From: Leptospiraceae bacterium
GTDB lineage: Bacteria > Spirochaetota > Leptospiria > Leptospirales > Leptonemataceae
Assembly: GCA_002717505.1 (NCBI GenBank)
Contig: PBEB01000062.1
Location: 6,194 to 42,243, forward strand
DNA length: 36,050 bases
Reading direction: 5' to 3'
Program-made: the position numbers and the translations under genes
The notes under the pieces: model-generated
Told to the model about the DNA's origin: nothing
Databases searched by the model: none
The model's input: the letters and a program-made list of their open reading frames with translations, nothing else
In this document: piece by piece, positions 1 to 7,688 of the stretch
Numbering within the stretch: the first letter of the stretch is position 1
Layout: each line of letters begins with the position of its first letter

Positions 1-63
1 ATTCCATAAATATTGGTGCCGTCAGCGTAGGAGCCTCCCGGTGGGGCGTAAAGCGGAAAGAAT

Positions 64-330
64 ATGCGATCCAGTTCAAACTACAAACTCGCCTTCTGGG
101 TTGGCTTTGCAATTCATGTCATCTTTGTATGGACACGAACTCGAATTCTGGACATGGAGTGTATTAATCCCAGTTGCACTACTCATCTGATCGCAGATAT
201 GCCTCTAAGCATCCTTTATCTGCCAATGCCGAATGTTATCATTATCATAGCTAGCTTTACCCTTGGCTCTTTACTCTGGGGACTTTATTTCATTGGTCTT
301 CTCTGGGCCCTGGAAAAAGTCATCAAGTGA
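64..330 (+). CDS. Small two-helix membrane protein, unknown function
   Basis: An 88-residue hydrophobic protein that I do not recognise. Two membrane segments are visible, around residues 9-23 and 57-82, with a short Cys-containing loop (Cys33, Cys38) between them. A purine-rich GGAAAG lies upstream of the ATG. Its TGA stop overlaps the GTG start of the next gene (GTGA at 327-330), which implies translational coupling to the oxidoreductase and supports the idea that this is a real gene. Function cannot be inferred. The last residues (WALEK) are encoded by a 17-bp sequence repeated 65 bp further on, inside the next gene. Confidence 0.55.
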   Translation: MRSSSNYKLAFWVGFAIHVIFVWTRTRILDMECINPSCTTHLIADMPLSILYLPMPNVIIIIASFTLGSLLWGLYFIGLLWALEKVIK

Positions 331-1460
331 AGCGAAGGGCGATTCTCATTGGACTGGGTCGCATCGGCTGGGCCCTGGAAAAAGACAAACTTCGCTACCA
401 TCCATGCACCCATGCGGGTTCCCTTTTATCTTTGCAAAAGCGAATTGAGCTGGTTGCCGTATGCGATTCGAATCCCGATCAAGTTAAGAGTTTTCAACGA
501 TGGTGGCCATATCCCGTTCAGGCATTCGAAAATCCGGATGAACTGTTCTCTGTAATCGTTGGCACGGGAAAGAAATCTCCCCAGTCTGCAAACCCCAGAG
601 AGAAGGCGACCATCAGGAAAGGGGCGATAGCATTCAAAAGCAAAAGCTCCGGGAAATCCAAAAATGCAACTTCCTCTGGCAAATCCAGCGGAGGCCTTGC
701 TGTGGATCTTGCCATCGTGGCCACGCCGCAGGATGTACATACTTCCCAGGCTCTGCAATTGATGACTCTTGGAGTATCAGATGTACTAATCGAAAAACCT
801 CCCGGCGAAGACAGCTCCGATATGCGAAAGCTTCGCAATGCCATGCAGTCCAGTAAGAGCCAGCTATGGATTAATTTTGAAAGGCGGTTCCATCCCGGTT
901 ATACAAGGGTCCGGCAGCTGATCGAAAGCAGATCGCTGGGCGAGCTGCGCAGCGTTCGCGGTCGTGTTTATTCAGGGGCCTCTCCCATCCATCCTGCCTC
1001 TGGTCCGTTGCTGCATGATGCGGTTCACTGGATTGATCTTTTGTTCTGGTATTGCGGCTTACCGGAGAAAATGACCGGCCGAGTCCTTCGCAACAGCAAA
1101 GGACTGGAAGAATCCTCGCATCTACAATTCCATTATCCTGATTTTGTAGCTTCGCTCACTACCGGCGCCCGTTCTCGGTACTTCGAATTTGAGATGGAAC
1201 TGGACTTCACTGAGGGTAGAATCCATTGCGGAAACAATGGATTTCGCATGTGGAAGTCAAAGCGATCAAAAAGATACTCGGGCTTCCAGGAGTTGCAGGA
1301 AGTAGCTTTTTCAATTCCAGGAAAGGAAAAGAATCCCTGGCTGCAAATGTACGCCGCTCTGGCAAGCGCTTCCCAAAAGCCGGAGGAATATGACAGTCAG
1401 AGAACTTTGCAGGGTTTGGCCACCGTCGATTACATTCATCGGGCCTACAAATCGCTTTAG
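327..1460 (+). CDS. Gfo/Idh/MocA-family NAD(P)-dependent oxidoreductase
   Basis: A 377-residue predicted dehydrogenase. A Rossmann dinucleotide-binding motif (GLGRIG, residues 9-14) opens the protein. Family hallmarks follow: VATPQDVH near residue 131 and the EKP motif at 156-158, whose Lys is the usual catalytic/cofactor contact in Gfo/Idh/MocA enzymes. The C-terminal half has the expected alpha/beta substrate domain with an H-D-x-x-H-W-I-D stretch. Substrate is unknown; the family acts on sugars, inositols and related compounds. Residues about 78-124 form a Ser/Lys/Gly-rich insert between the second Rossmann strand region and VATP, which is unusual. The GTG start overlaps the upstream stop, so translation is probably coupled. 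A GT4 glycosyltransferase lies about 600 bp away on the same strand. Confidence 0.85.
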   Translation: MKRRAILIGLGRIGWALEKDKLRYHPCTHAGSLLSLQKRIELVAVCDSNPDQVKSFQRWWPYPVQAFENPDELFSVIVGTGKKSPQSANPREKATIRKGAIAFKSKSSGKSKNATSSGKSSGGLAVDLAIVATPQDVHTSQALQLMTLGVSDVLIEKPPGEDSSDMRKLRNAMQSSKSQLWINFERRFHPGYTRVRQLIESRSLGELRSVRGRVYSGASPIHPASGPLLHDAVHWIDLLFWYCGLPEKMTGRVLRNSKGLEESSHLQFHYPDFVASLTTGARSRYFEFEMELDFTEGRIHCGNNGFRMWKSKRSKRYSGFQELQEVAFSIPGKEKNPWLQMYAALASASQKPEEYDSQRTLQGLATVDYIHRAYKSL

Positions 1461-1482
1461 GCGCAGGGCGAGAGTTCTGAGA

Positions 1483-1884
1483 TCAGCTTTCGAACTGCAC
1501 TCCTATGAATTTACATACTGTCGGAGTTGGGTCTGTAACCGCCCAGTCAGTGCAGCTTGTTTCCAAGATAGCAGCCACGCAGGCTTCCACATTGGGTCGA
1601 TCCGCAGGGAAAAAAAGAATAGAATTGAACGTGTGGGTTGTTCCGCATTCCCCATCCTTCGCTCCGTAAGCAGCTGCCACCAGAATATTGGCCTCTCCCG
1701 GATCGTACTGATTGGCAGAGGAGCGAGAACAACTCATGGAACTAAATGCGATTGCGCCAAATACAGTTAGCAGAATCAGGAACAGAGAGTTGCGGCCAGA
1801 ACTCGAAAAACGCTGCCAGTATCTGATGTGATCCCCGGATCTGGAAATCTGCTCGGGAGAATTGTCTTCGGGTCCTTGTTTCAT
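1483..1884 (-). CDS. Putative small exported lipoprotein, unknown function
   Basis: I chose the ATG at 1884, giving about 133 residues; the frame stays open to a TTG at 2043. From this start there is a polar N-region of about 30 residues, a hydrophobic stretch (FLILLTVFGAIAF) and a Cys after SSMS, which resembles the relaxed lipobox of spirochaetes. The mature part has four further Cys residues and no domain I recognise. The long N-region before the signal helix is atypical, so the true start may differ. It is convergent with the oxidoreductase (22 bp apart) and divergent from the glycosyltransferase. Existence of the gene is moderately supported; function is unknown. Confidence 0.5.
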   Translation of the reverse strand: MKQGPEDNSPEQISRSGDHIRYWQRFSSSGRNSLFLILLTVFGAIAFSSMSCSRSSANQYDPGEANILVAAAYGAKDGECGTTHTFNSILFFPADRPNVEACVAAILETSCTDWAVTDPTPTVCKFIGVQFES

Positions 1885-2052
1885 CACATTCTCTGATCTA
1901 CCCTTTTTGCCTGCAAGACCCGACAAGCCCTTCTCAGAATCGTGGCAAGTCCATCCGTCGCCCACGCAATTCCGGTATTCTCTATTTCCATTCAATAATT
2001 GCACTTCGAATGCATTGACGGTTGCACTGGCATCTGGTTTCAAGTGGTTTTC

Positions 2053-3168
2053 ATGGCAAAATCGCCCATACCTGTTCTATTCGATGCCAGAATGCTGGGA
2101 TTCTCCGGAATCGGGACCCAGGTTTACAGTGTTCTAAAGCTTTTGATTCACCGGCCAGAAGTCAGACTTACCCTTGCCGGTGATCAGGATGCGATTCAGA
2201 AATACCTTCCGGAATTTTCAGGAGAAATTCGACCGTTTCGTGCCGGAATCTATTCCGTGCGAGAACAACTACAATTTCCCGCTCCCCGGAAAGGCGAAAT
2301 CGTCCATAGTCCTCATTACAACGCAGCTCTGAAGTACCTGCGGCGAAGCGTTGTGGTCGTGCATGATTTAATTCATCTGGACAGTCAGGAATTTTCGAAT
2401 CCAGTGTATCGGCTTTATGCATCTTTTTTTCTTCGTCAGGTAGCTGCAAAAGCAGGGGCCGTAGCCACAGTATCCAATCATTCAAAAGAACGGATGATGG
2501 AAAATTTCCCGGCCAGCAAATCCAGAATCAGTACCATTTACAATGGCATCGATCATGCACTCTTCAAAGTGCCGGCGACTAAAGACCTCATTGCCTTTAA
2601 AAAGAAGTATAAACTAAAGCGGCCATTCGCGCTTTGTGTGGGCATTGGAAAGAAACATAAGAATGTAGATTTCGTTGTACGCTCTCTCAAAACTCTCTGG
2701 GATGGAGATCTGGACCTGGATTTCTGCATTGCTGGCACCAGTGGCAAACTCCCGGGATATCTGGCCGAAGCTCTAGAAGGCTTCGAACACTCTTCCAGGA
2801 TTCGCATTCTGCCCTTCTTCGAGAATTCAGAGCTCCCCCTGTTGTACGGCGCGGCGGATGTGTTCATTATGCCTTCGCTCCTGGAAGGGTTCGGTTTTCC
2901 TCTGGCAGAAGCGATGGCCTGTGGCACTCCTGTGGTTTCATCCAACCGAAGCAGTCTACCCGAAGTAGGAGGCGAGGTTCCCCTTTATTTTGATCCTGAG
3001 CAGGAATCTGAACTCAGAGAGGCGATTCTCCGAATTCTAGAGAATAAATCCATTCGAAGCCGGATGAAAAAGGAAGGGCCTGCGCAAGCTCGCACTTTCA
3101 CATGGAAAGCGCATGTTGATGCTTTGATTCCGCTCTACGAACAAGTGGCCAGCGGACTACCAGACTAA
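2053..3168 (+). CDS. Glycosyltransferase family 4 (GT-B fold)
   Basis: The ATG at 2053 gives a 371-residue protein beginning AKSPIPVLFDARML. An upstream in-frame ATG at 1999 only adds a non-conserved tail. The N-terminal acceptor domain has the GIGTQVY loop and the HSPHYN and VVVHDLIHL segments. The C-terminal nucleotide-sugar domain has the retaining GT4 E-x7-E signature (EGFGFPLAEAMACGTPVV), followed by the SSLPEV contact region. GT4 enzymes transfer a sugar from a nucleotide or lipid donor to glycans of the cell surface. Donor and acceptor are not readable here. With no polysaccharide cluster around it, LPS or another surface glycan is only a guess. Confidence 0.9.
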   Translation: MAKSPIPVLFDARMLGFSGIGTQVYSVLKLLIHRPEVRLTLAGDQDAIQKYLPEFSGEIRPFRAGIYSVREQLQFPAPRKGEIVHSPHYNAALKYLRRSVVVVHDLIHLDSQEFSNPVYRLYASFFLRQVAAKAGAVATVSNHSKERMMENFPASKSRISTIYNGIDHALFKVPATKDLIAFKKKYKLKRPFALCVGIGKKHKNVDFVVRSLKTLWDGDLDLDFCIAGTSGKLPGYLAEALEGFEHSSRIRILPFFENSELPLLYGAADVFIMPSLLEGFGFPLAEAMACGTPVVSSNRSSLPEVGGEVPLYFDPEQESELREAILRILENKSIRSRMKKEGPAQARTFTWKAHVDALIPLYEQVASGLPD

Positions 3169-3184
3169 GGTTCCCTTTTATCGC

Positions 3185-3205
3185 CTTCCGACTTCCGACT
3201 TTCCA
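3185..3205. repeat. Short heptanucleotide repeat (3 units)
   Basis: Three consecutive 7-bp units, CTTCCGA, CTTCCGA and CTTTCCA, start 17 bp after the glycosyltransferase stop. On the minus strand they read as G/A-rich heptads (TCGGAAG), the same period and a similar purine-rich composition to the larger array at 3374-3506 on the plus strand. It is not part of any convincing gene. Confidence 0.6.
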
Positions 3206-3373
3206 CCTGGATCCAATCCTCGGACGTTAAAACCCATTTCGCCGCGATTCGCACGGTAGATCGAACTGTGCTAAGGGATATGGGAATGATCCCGGCGCCT
3301 GGTCCGTCGAACTTTTTAAACCTGTGAAACCAGAACTGAGAAATCAAAGCGAAAATCCAGCACCAAGAACCAT

Positions 3374-3506
3374 GAGTTAGGAGTTAGGAGTTAGGAGTTA
3401 GGAGTTAAGAGTTAAGCGTTACGAGCCAGGAATCAAGAGCCAGGACCCAGGAGATAGGAGATAGGAGATAGGAGATAGGAGATAGGAGATTGGAGATTGG
3501 AAATCA
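3374..3506. repeat. 19-unit heptanucleotide tandem repeat array
   Basis: A phase-perfect run of 7-bp units covering 133 bp. Units 1-6 are GAGTTAG or GAGTTAA, unit 7 is GCGTTAC, units 8-11 are GAGCCAG-like (GAGCCAG, GAATCAA, GAGCCAG, GACCCAG), units 12-16 are GAGATAG, and units 17-19 are GAGATTG, GAGATTG and GAAATCA. The general form is GA(G/A)NN(A/T)(G/A), with the two middle bases changing between blocks. The whole non-coding stretch 3169-3551 holds this array, the shorter array at 3185 and a hairpin at its right edge. I see no gene in it. The period recalls the heptameric STRR repeats of cyanobacteria; any relation is inference. Confidence 0.9.
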
Positions 3507-3528
3507 GCTTTCGGAGTAATTGCCAGGC

Positions 3529-3552
3529 GAGGTAGCGCTCGCGCGACACCTC
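3529..3552 (-). other. Hairpin at the 3' end of the minus-strand membrane-protein gene
   Basis: GAGGT pairs with ACCTC (outer stem, 5 bp). A 2x2 internal loop and an inner CGC/GCG stem close a TCGC loop. It touches the stop codon of the gene that ends at 3552. On that strand no U-tract follows, so it is not a canonical intrinsic terminator. It may protect the 3' end or assist Rho-type termination. Confidence 0.4.
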
Positions 3553-3953
3553 TAGGCTTTGAATTCGAGAAACCGAACAACTTTCTGGCTCACTTGATCC
3601 AACCAGAAATCGGGAGTAGGGCTATCTTTGCTTTCAGCCAGCATAAGCATTCCACTCAGGCCGACGTAGGCTATGACTGTGGCAATGTGAACCGAGAAGA
3701 AAAACAGATCGCGAAAGTAGCGACCGTCGAAAGACTGCTTCCAGATATAGTAGTGAATCATGTAAGTCAGGAAGACCACGCCAAAGAACAAGAGACTGAG
3801 GGAAAAACCGCGAATAGCCGCTTTGTAGGACCTACCAGAATCCAGAAGGATGCCTGGCAAAAAGAAAACAAATAGGGGAACCAGGTAAGTAATGGATCGG
3901 ACTTTTTCAGATCTGGATAGCCAGAAATCTTTTAGCTGTCTTAGGTATTTCAT
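3552..3953 (-). CDS. Small integral membrane protein, unknown function
   Basis: A 133-residue protein that I do not recognise. Three hydrophobic segments are visible: about residues 21-37, 50-69 and 84-105. The ends are charged. Its ATG follows directly on the TAG stop of the upstream gene (stop 3956-3954, start 3953), so the two are almost certainly co-translated. The partner resembles the DUF4870/Tic20-like family. The two may form one membrane assembly, which is inference from coupling only. Confidence 0.7.
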   Translation of the reverse strand: MKYLRQLKDFWLSRSEKVRSITYLVPLFVFFLPGILLDSGRSYKAAIRGFSLSLLFFGVVFLTYMIHYYIWKQSFDGRYFRDLFFFSVHIATVIAYVGLSGMLMLAESKDSPTPDFWLDQVSQKVVRFLEFKA

Positions 3954-4385
3954 CTAATCTCTGTCTGCTTTTCTTTGCGGAAAAAGATCCCAGAAAAAAT
4001 CCACAATATCCTGTAGGAATGGTATTTCCCATTCTTCATCCATAAACGCTCGATAGGCTGCTACCAGGGAAAGACCCAGATATCCGAACAGAGCAATGAT
4101 CTTTACGGAAGAGGAGATTGGATTCAGCAAGGAGCCTGTGCCAAATATCCAGGATGTCAGCCAGAAATTCTCCAGAAACCAGAGTACCAGGTACAGGCCG
4201 ATGAGAACTGCATTCAACTGCTGGCCTTGCTTTCCATGGTACTGACAGAGTTTATCCTCTTTCTTGAAGTAAAGAGGATAAATCCATCCAATGAGAGGGA
4301 AGTAGGCAATGGCAGCACTTAGCTGATCACCATCCTGTATGTTCTTCAGGAGCCTGTCCTGGATCTCTCGGACCTTATCTGCCAT
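3954..4385 (-). CDS. DUF4870/Tic20-like membrane protein
   Basis: A 143-residue protein. Residues 23-58 match the pattern of the DUF4870 (Tic20-like) family: a hydrophobic segment with an FPLIGW turn, a YFKKEDKLCQYHGKQG stretch comparable to the family's K-x-F-x-x-x-H-x-K/R-Q-A, then more membrane segments around 58-80 and 92-112. The C-terminal 30 residues are soluble and acidic/aromatic. Family function is unknown. The gene lies 12 bp downstream of a tRNA-Ser gene on the same strand and abuts the next membrane protein, so it may be transcribed together with the tRNAs. Confidence 0.7.
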   Translation of the reverse strand: MADKVREIQDRLLKNIQDGDQLSAAIAYFPLIGWIYPLYFKKEDKLCQYHGKQGQQLNAVLIGLYLVLWFLENFWLTSWIFGTGSLLNPISSSVKIIALFGYLGLSLVAAYRAFMDEEWEIPFLQDIVDFFWDLFPQRKADRD

Positions 4386-4397
4386 GTGACACCAATG

Positions 4398-4484
4398 CGG
4401 AGAGGGAGGGATTCGAACCCTCGGTAGGCGTACACCTACGACAGTTTAGCAAACTGCTCCCTTCGGCCTCTCGGGCACCTCTCC
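4398..4484 (-). tRNA. tRNA-Ser (anticodon GCU)
   Basis: An 87-nt class II tRNA. Acceptor GGAGAGG (4484-4478) pairs with CCTCTCC (4405-4399), with discriminator G at 4398. The anticodon stem GCAGT/ACTGT encloses TTGCTAA with anticodon GCT. A long variable arm (CGTAGGTGTACGCCTACG) and the GGTTCGAATCC T-loop follow, as expected for tRNA-Ser. The 3' CCA is not encoded. Confidence 0.95.
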
Positions 4485-4492
4485 TGTTCGTT

Positions 4493-4577
4493 CGGAGGGA
4501 GTGGGATTCGAACCCACGGTAGCGCGAACTACAACGGTTTTCAAGACCGCCTCCTTAAACCGCTCGGACATCCCTCC
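4493..4577 (-). tRNA. tRNA-Ser (anticodon UGA)
   Basis: An 85-nt class II tRNA, 8 bp upstream of the GCU isoacceptor on the same strand. Acceptor GGAGGGA (4577-4571) pairs with TCCCTCC (4500-4494), with discriminator G at 4493. The anticodon stem GCGGT/ACCGT encloses CTTGAAA with anticodon TGA. A long variable arm and the GGTTCGAATCC T-loop are present. The 3' CCA is not encoded. It lies 31 bp after the lpxD stop. Confidence 0.95.
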
Positions 4578-4608
4578 ACTGGCAATGCAGGTGCATCCAT
4601 GAACCGTG

Positions 4609-5715
4609 TCAAGTAGATTGACCGGTCTGGCTGCCCTCCAACGCTTCAAGACGCTTCTGCAGCGCCTTCACTTCTTTTCGCATTTTATCCAGATTCTTAA
4701 TATGCACACTATTCTTCTGGTAATCTGCAATTGGCTGCAGCGGAGATCCTGCATAGACTCCAGATTTCTTAACGCTGTCGCTCAAAACCGCAGCTCGGCC
4801 CAGAAGCACGGTATCATCAGGAATAGTAATATGATCCAGAATTCCGGTCTGACCGCTACAGATGACTCTCTTGCCCAGCTTCGTTGATCCGGCAATACCG
4901 GTCATAGCTACAAGGATGGATTTTTCTCCAATATCTACATTGTGGGCAAGGTGACATAAATTGTCACTGATCACATTATCCTGGATTAATGTTTCGCCGT
5001 ATGTTGCTCGGTCGATGCAATTGTTGGCTCCCAGTACAACATCGTTGCCCAGTCTTACAATTCCGGTTTGAGGAATCCGATGGTGGCCGCGGGATTCATC
5101 CTGGGCAAAGCCAAATCCTTCAGAACCGATTATGGTACCACTTCGAATAATGCAACGCTGACCCAGAATGGATCCCCATCCTATGACAACACCTGGATGC
5201 AACACACAATCGTCTCCGAGTACAGCATCTCTTTCCACAACAACGCCCGTCATAACAACGCATCGTTCGCCCAGCTTCACACGAGGCCCGACGATGGCGC
5301 CAGGACCGATTACGGCACTCTCTGGCACCTTAACCGAATCATGAATGATAGCAGAAGGATGAATTCGCCCCCAGTCTTCTGTAGAAGTGAAATCTACATC
5401 TCCGAATTGCTTGCGAATCCAGGAATGAGCAAGCCCCACGTTCTTTACAAGAATTACAGTGAACCCCTCTTTTCCTGTTAACTTTTCCTTCAGATCCTTG
5501 TTCAAGACCAGACAGGCCGGTTTTCTTTCCCTGGCTTTTTCCAGGAATTTATCTTTATCTGCGAAAGCGAGGTCACCAGGTCCGCAATCATCGATAGGAG
5601 CAATACCTGTGATTCTTACTGAATTTCCAACGGATTCCTGTACGAGGCCCGATGACTTTAGAGCGGCCAGGATTTCCTCTGACTGGAAAGGTTTGATGGT
5701 AAAAGCAGAACTCAT
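4609..5715 (-). CDS. lpxD: UDP-3-O-acylglucosamine N-acyltransferase LpxD
   Basis: A 368-residue enzyme of the Raetz lipid A pathway. It transfers a 3-hydroxyacyl chain from ACP to UDP-3-O-acyl-glucosamine in the cytoplasm. The N-terminal uridine-binding domain is at about residues 1-105, including VRITGIAPID and GDLAFADKDKF. A left-handed beta-helix of hexapeptide repeats (xIGxGAIVGP type) runs from about 118 to 330. The motif GSEGFGFA is near residue 200, and the catalytic His in HLAHNV is near 258. A short C-terminal helix closes the trimer. Length and start are normal for the family. Its presence indicates LPS, which among spirochaetes points to Leptospirales. The two tRNA-Ser genes follow directly. 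Confidence 0.97.
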   Translation of the reverse strand: MSSAFTIKPFQSEEILAALKSSGLVQESVGNSVRITGIAPIDDCGPGDLAFADKDKFLEKARERKPACLVLNKDLKEKLTGKEGFTVILVKNVGLAHSWIRKQFGDVDFTSTEDWGRIHPSAIIHDSVKVPESAVIGPGAIVGPRVKLGERCVVMTGVVVERDAVLGDDCVLHPGVVIGWGSILGQRCIIRSGTIIGSEGFGFAQDESRGHHRIPQTGIVRLGNDVVLGANNCIDRATYGETLIQDNVISDNLCHLAHNVDIGEKSILVAMTGIAGSTKLGKRVICSGQTGILDHITIPDDTVLLGRAAVLSDSVKKSGVYAGSPLQPIADYQKNSVHIKNLDKMRKEVKALQKRLEALEGSQTGQST

Positions 5716-5872
5716 TCCAGCAATCTTCCTGTACTCCGCACATACTCAAGCCTTTTCCAGGGCTTTCGAAGTCCACGCCATCTGAATTCAGGAGGACCGC
5801 CACCCTCCAATACATCTCTTGCCAACCCCTCCTGATCTCAATGCCAATCCGGAATAATATTTTTGCATACTC

Positions 5873-5888
5873 CTGTTATAGCTAACAG
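5873..5888. promoter_or_regulatory. Perfect 6-bp inverted repeat upstream of lpxD
   Basis: CTGTTA-TAGC-TAACAG, 158 bp upstream of the lpxD start, in the 278-bp gap between lpxD and the VWA gene. Both genes are on the minus strand, so this is the likely promoter zone of lpxD. The element could be an operator or a small hairpin; no U-tract follows on either strand. The rest of the gap (5716-5993) shows no convincing gene. Confidence 0.35.
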
Positions 5889-5993
5889 AGTTCATTCATA
5901 AGGTAAGGCTCCGGAATCGGCCAACCCGCTCCTGGGGCCACAAAATAGAGATGCCGGGAGAAATGAAGGGGCCAGGTTATTGCCGAGTACTAC

Positions 5994-7688
5994 TCAAATC
6001 AACGTCTTCTTATTCTGGATGAAATCTACCAGAACCATCCGATCCATTTGACGAGGATGCGGGTAGAAGATACGACCTTCGCTTTGCTTGGCGAACTGTT
6101 GAATGAAAGACTCATCGCCGAAATAGCTGAATTCCCAATCAGAGGTTAAGAGAAATGTATTGATTACAATGCCATCGTCTGTGGCCGCTCGAGTTTCGCG
6201 CAGAGCAAAGTCAAAATCTCCTGGCGAAGGAGGGTAGTTGATATGTAAAGTACTCCCTTCAAAGTGCGCCGTGGGGACTCCATCCGTTATCAGAATAATC
6301 TGTCTGTTCTTAGTTTCCCCGCTGCCCAGTAGTTTGCGCGAAAGGGACAGGCCTCGCTGTAGGTTTGTAAAATATTGAGGGGCAAATGCCATGCTTTCTT
6401 CATTGCTGGCATCCAGCCGAAGCCGAATGTGCGGATCGAACATGGTAACGGGAAAAGGCTGCAAAGATGGTATATCCGCAGGTGTGTAGGACCTGGCGAA
6501 TGTGCCAAATCCTACTACCATCAAGCGATCGTCTTTATAATCTTCCCGAATCAGAGCATCCAGGGCCAGGACCATTCGTTTGGCGTAGTAAAACCGGTCC
6601 GAACGCATCATACTGCCGGACATATCCAGAAGTACGACTGTAGCGGATCGGGCCTGACCCCTACTCTTGAAAATCTCAATATCCTGAAAACCCGGTCGAT
6701 TGGAACCTGTGCGGATATATGTATTGATCAACGTGGAACTAATGTCCAGAGCATGGATACTGTCTCCAAATTCCAGGGGCCTTGACTCAGTGGAAACCTG
6801 TTCTCCTTCACCCTCCTCGGCGGTAATATTCGCTCCGGTATCATCTGATTTTAGGGCAGAAAAAATCTCTTCCAGAGCGCGTCGGCCAATTCTACGAACC
6901 GATGCAGGTGAGAGCTTCATTTCTCCTGTGTCTTCGTCCTGTACTACCTGCCCCTGTTCCTCCATTAACTTCCGGAGGTTTTCCATGATTCTCTCTCTGC
7001 GTTCCAGGAATTCTTCGTAAGACTCTGGCCCTAGATAGCGAGCCAGTTTCTCCAGATCAAAATTAAACAGATCCCCATTGGCTTGAGCCTGTTTCATGGA
7101 TTGCTTGAGCTCCTCCATATCCTGCATTTGTCGCAAGAGCTCCAGAGCCTCCTTGCGGCTCAGTCCCTGATTTCCGCGAAATGCAAATCGTTTCTGACCT
7201 TCTTGAAGTGTATTGAGATCCTCCAGGTCTTTTTGCATCCTGGAAATCGAAGTGCCCAAATCTTTCTGTCCGGTTTCTTGCACCAGATCCCATTTTAATC
7301 GATATAGCTCATCGCTGGATTGACGATCAGCGGCATCCTTGAGTTGATCCCGGAGCTCAGGGTGCTTCTTTAATTTCTCCTCGGATTGCTTTCTGGCATG
7401 ATCCAGCGATTGGCTGGTGCTATCGATTGCATCCCGTAGATGGAATTGATCCAGCACCTCATTAATCTGATTATCCAGCTGTTGAATGAACTGATCCACC
7501 AGATCATCCATACCGCCTTCTTTCAAAAATAGATTTACCGGCAGGCCTCGGTTGATTAACTCTCTCAGAGCATCGTCCAGTTGCATATCGTATCGCATGA
7601 CCATTTCAGAAAGGACAGACATAAGCCGGTCCATATTCCAGGGGCCGTCGCGATCTGGTTCGTAAGGTCCGTATCTATAGGTTATCAT
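5994..7688 (-). CDS. VWA-domain protein (MIDAS-containing, CoxE/MoxR-associated type)
   Basis: A 564-residue cytoplasmic protein. The start YRYGPYEPDR, followed by a helical region with a LRELINRG motif, resembles the N-termini of actinobacterial and spirochaetal VWA proteins, which supports the ATG at 7688. Residues about 60-250 are highly charged and helical, probably coiled coil. A von Willebrand A domain begins near residue 350 with the metal-site motif DMSGSM (355-360), and further MIDAS residues follow in the ILITDGVPTAH segment. Such proteins usually work with a MoxR-type AAA+ ATPase as chaperone or insertion systems. No such ATPase is adjacent here. Its ATG overlaps that of the divergent EEP-family gene. 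Confidence 0.85.
   Translation of the reverse strand: MITYRYGPYEPDRDGPWNMDRLMSVLSEMVMRYDMQLDDALRELINRGLPVNLFLKEGGMDDLVDQFIQQLDNQINEVLDQFHLRDAIDSTSQSLDHARKQSEEKLKKHPELRDQLKDAADRQSSDELYRLKWDLVQETGQKDLGTSISRMQKDLEDLNTLQEGQKRFAFRGNQGLSRKEALELLRQMQDMEELKQSMKQAQANGDLFNFDLEKLARYLGPESYEEFLERRERIMENLRKLMEEQGQVVQDEDTGEMKLSPASVRRIGRRALEEIFSALKSDDTGANITAEEGEGEQVSTESRPLEFGDSIHALDISSTLINTYIRTGSNRPGFQDIEIFKSRGQARSATVVLLDMSGSMMRSDRFYYAKRMVLALDALIREDYKDDRLMVVGFGTFARSYTPADIPSLQPFPVTMFDPHIRLRLDASNEESMAFAPQYFTNLQRGLSLSRKLLGSGETKNRQIILITDGVPTAHFEGSTLHINYPPSPGDFDFALRETRAATDDGIVINTFLLTSDWEFSYFGDESFIQQFAKQSEGRIFYPHPRQMDRMVLVDFIQNKKTLI

Noticed and set aside
3165..3347. A 60-residue minus-strand reading frame after the glycosyltransferase
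   Set aside because: It consists partly of the heptad repeat and has no protein-like features.
3374..3506. CRISPR array
   Set aside because: Units are 7 bp, contiguous and without spacers, and no cas genes are present.
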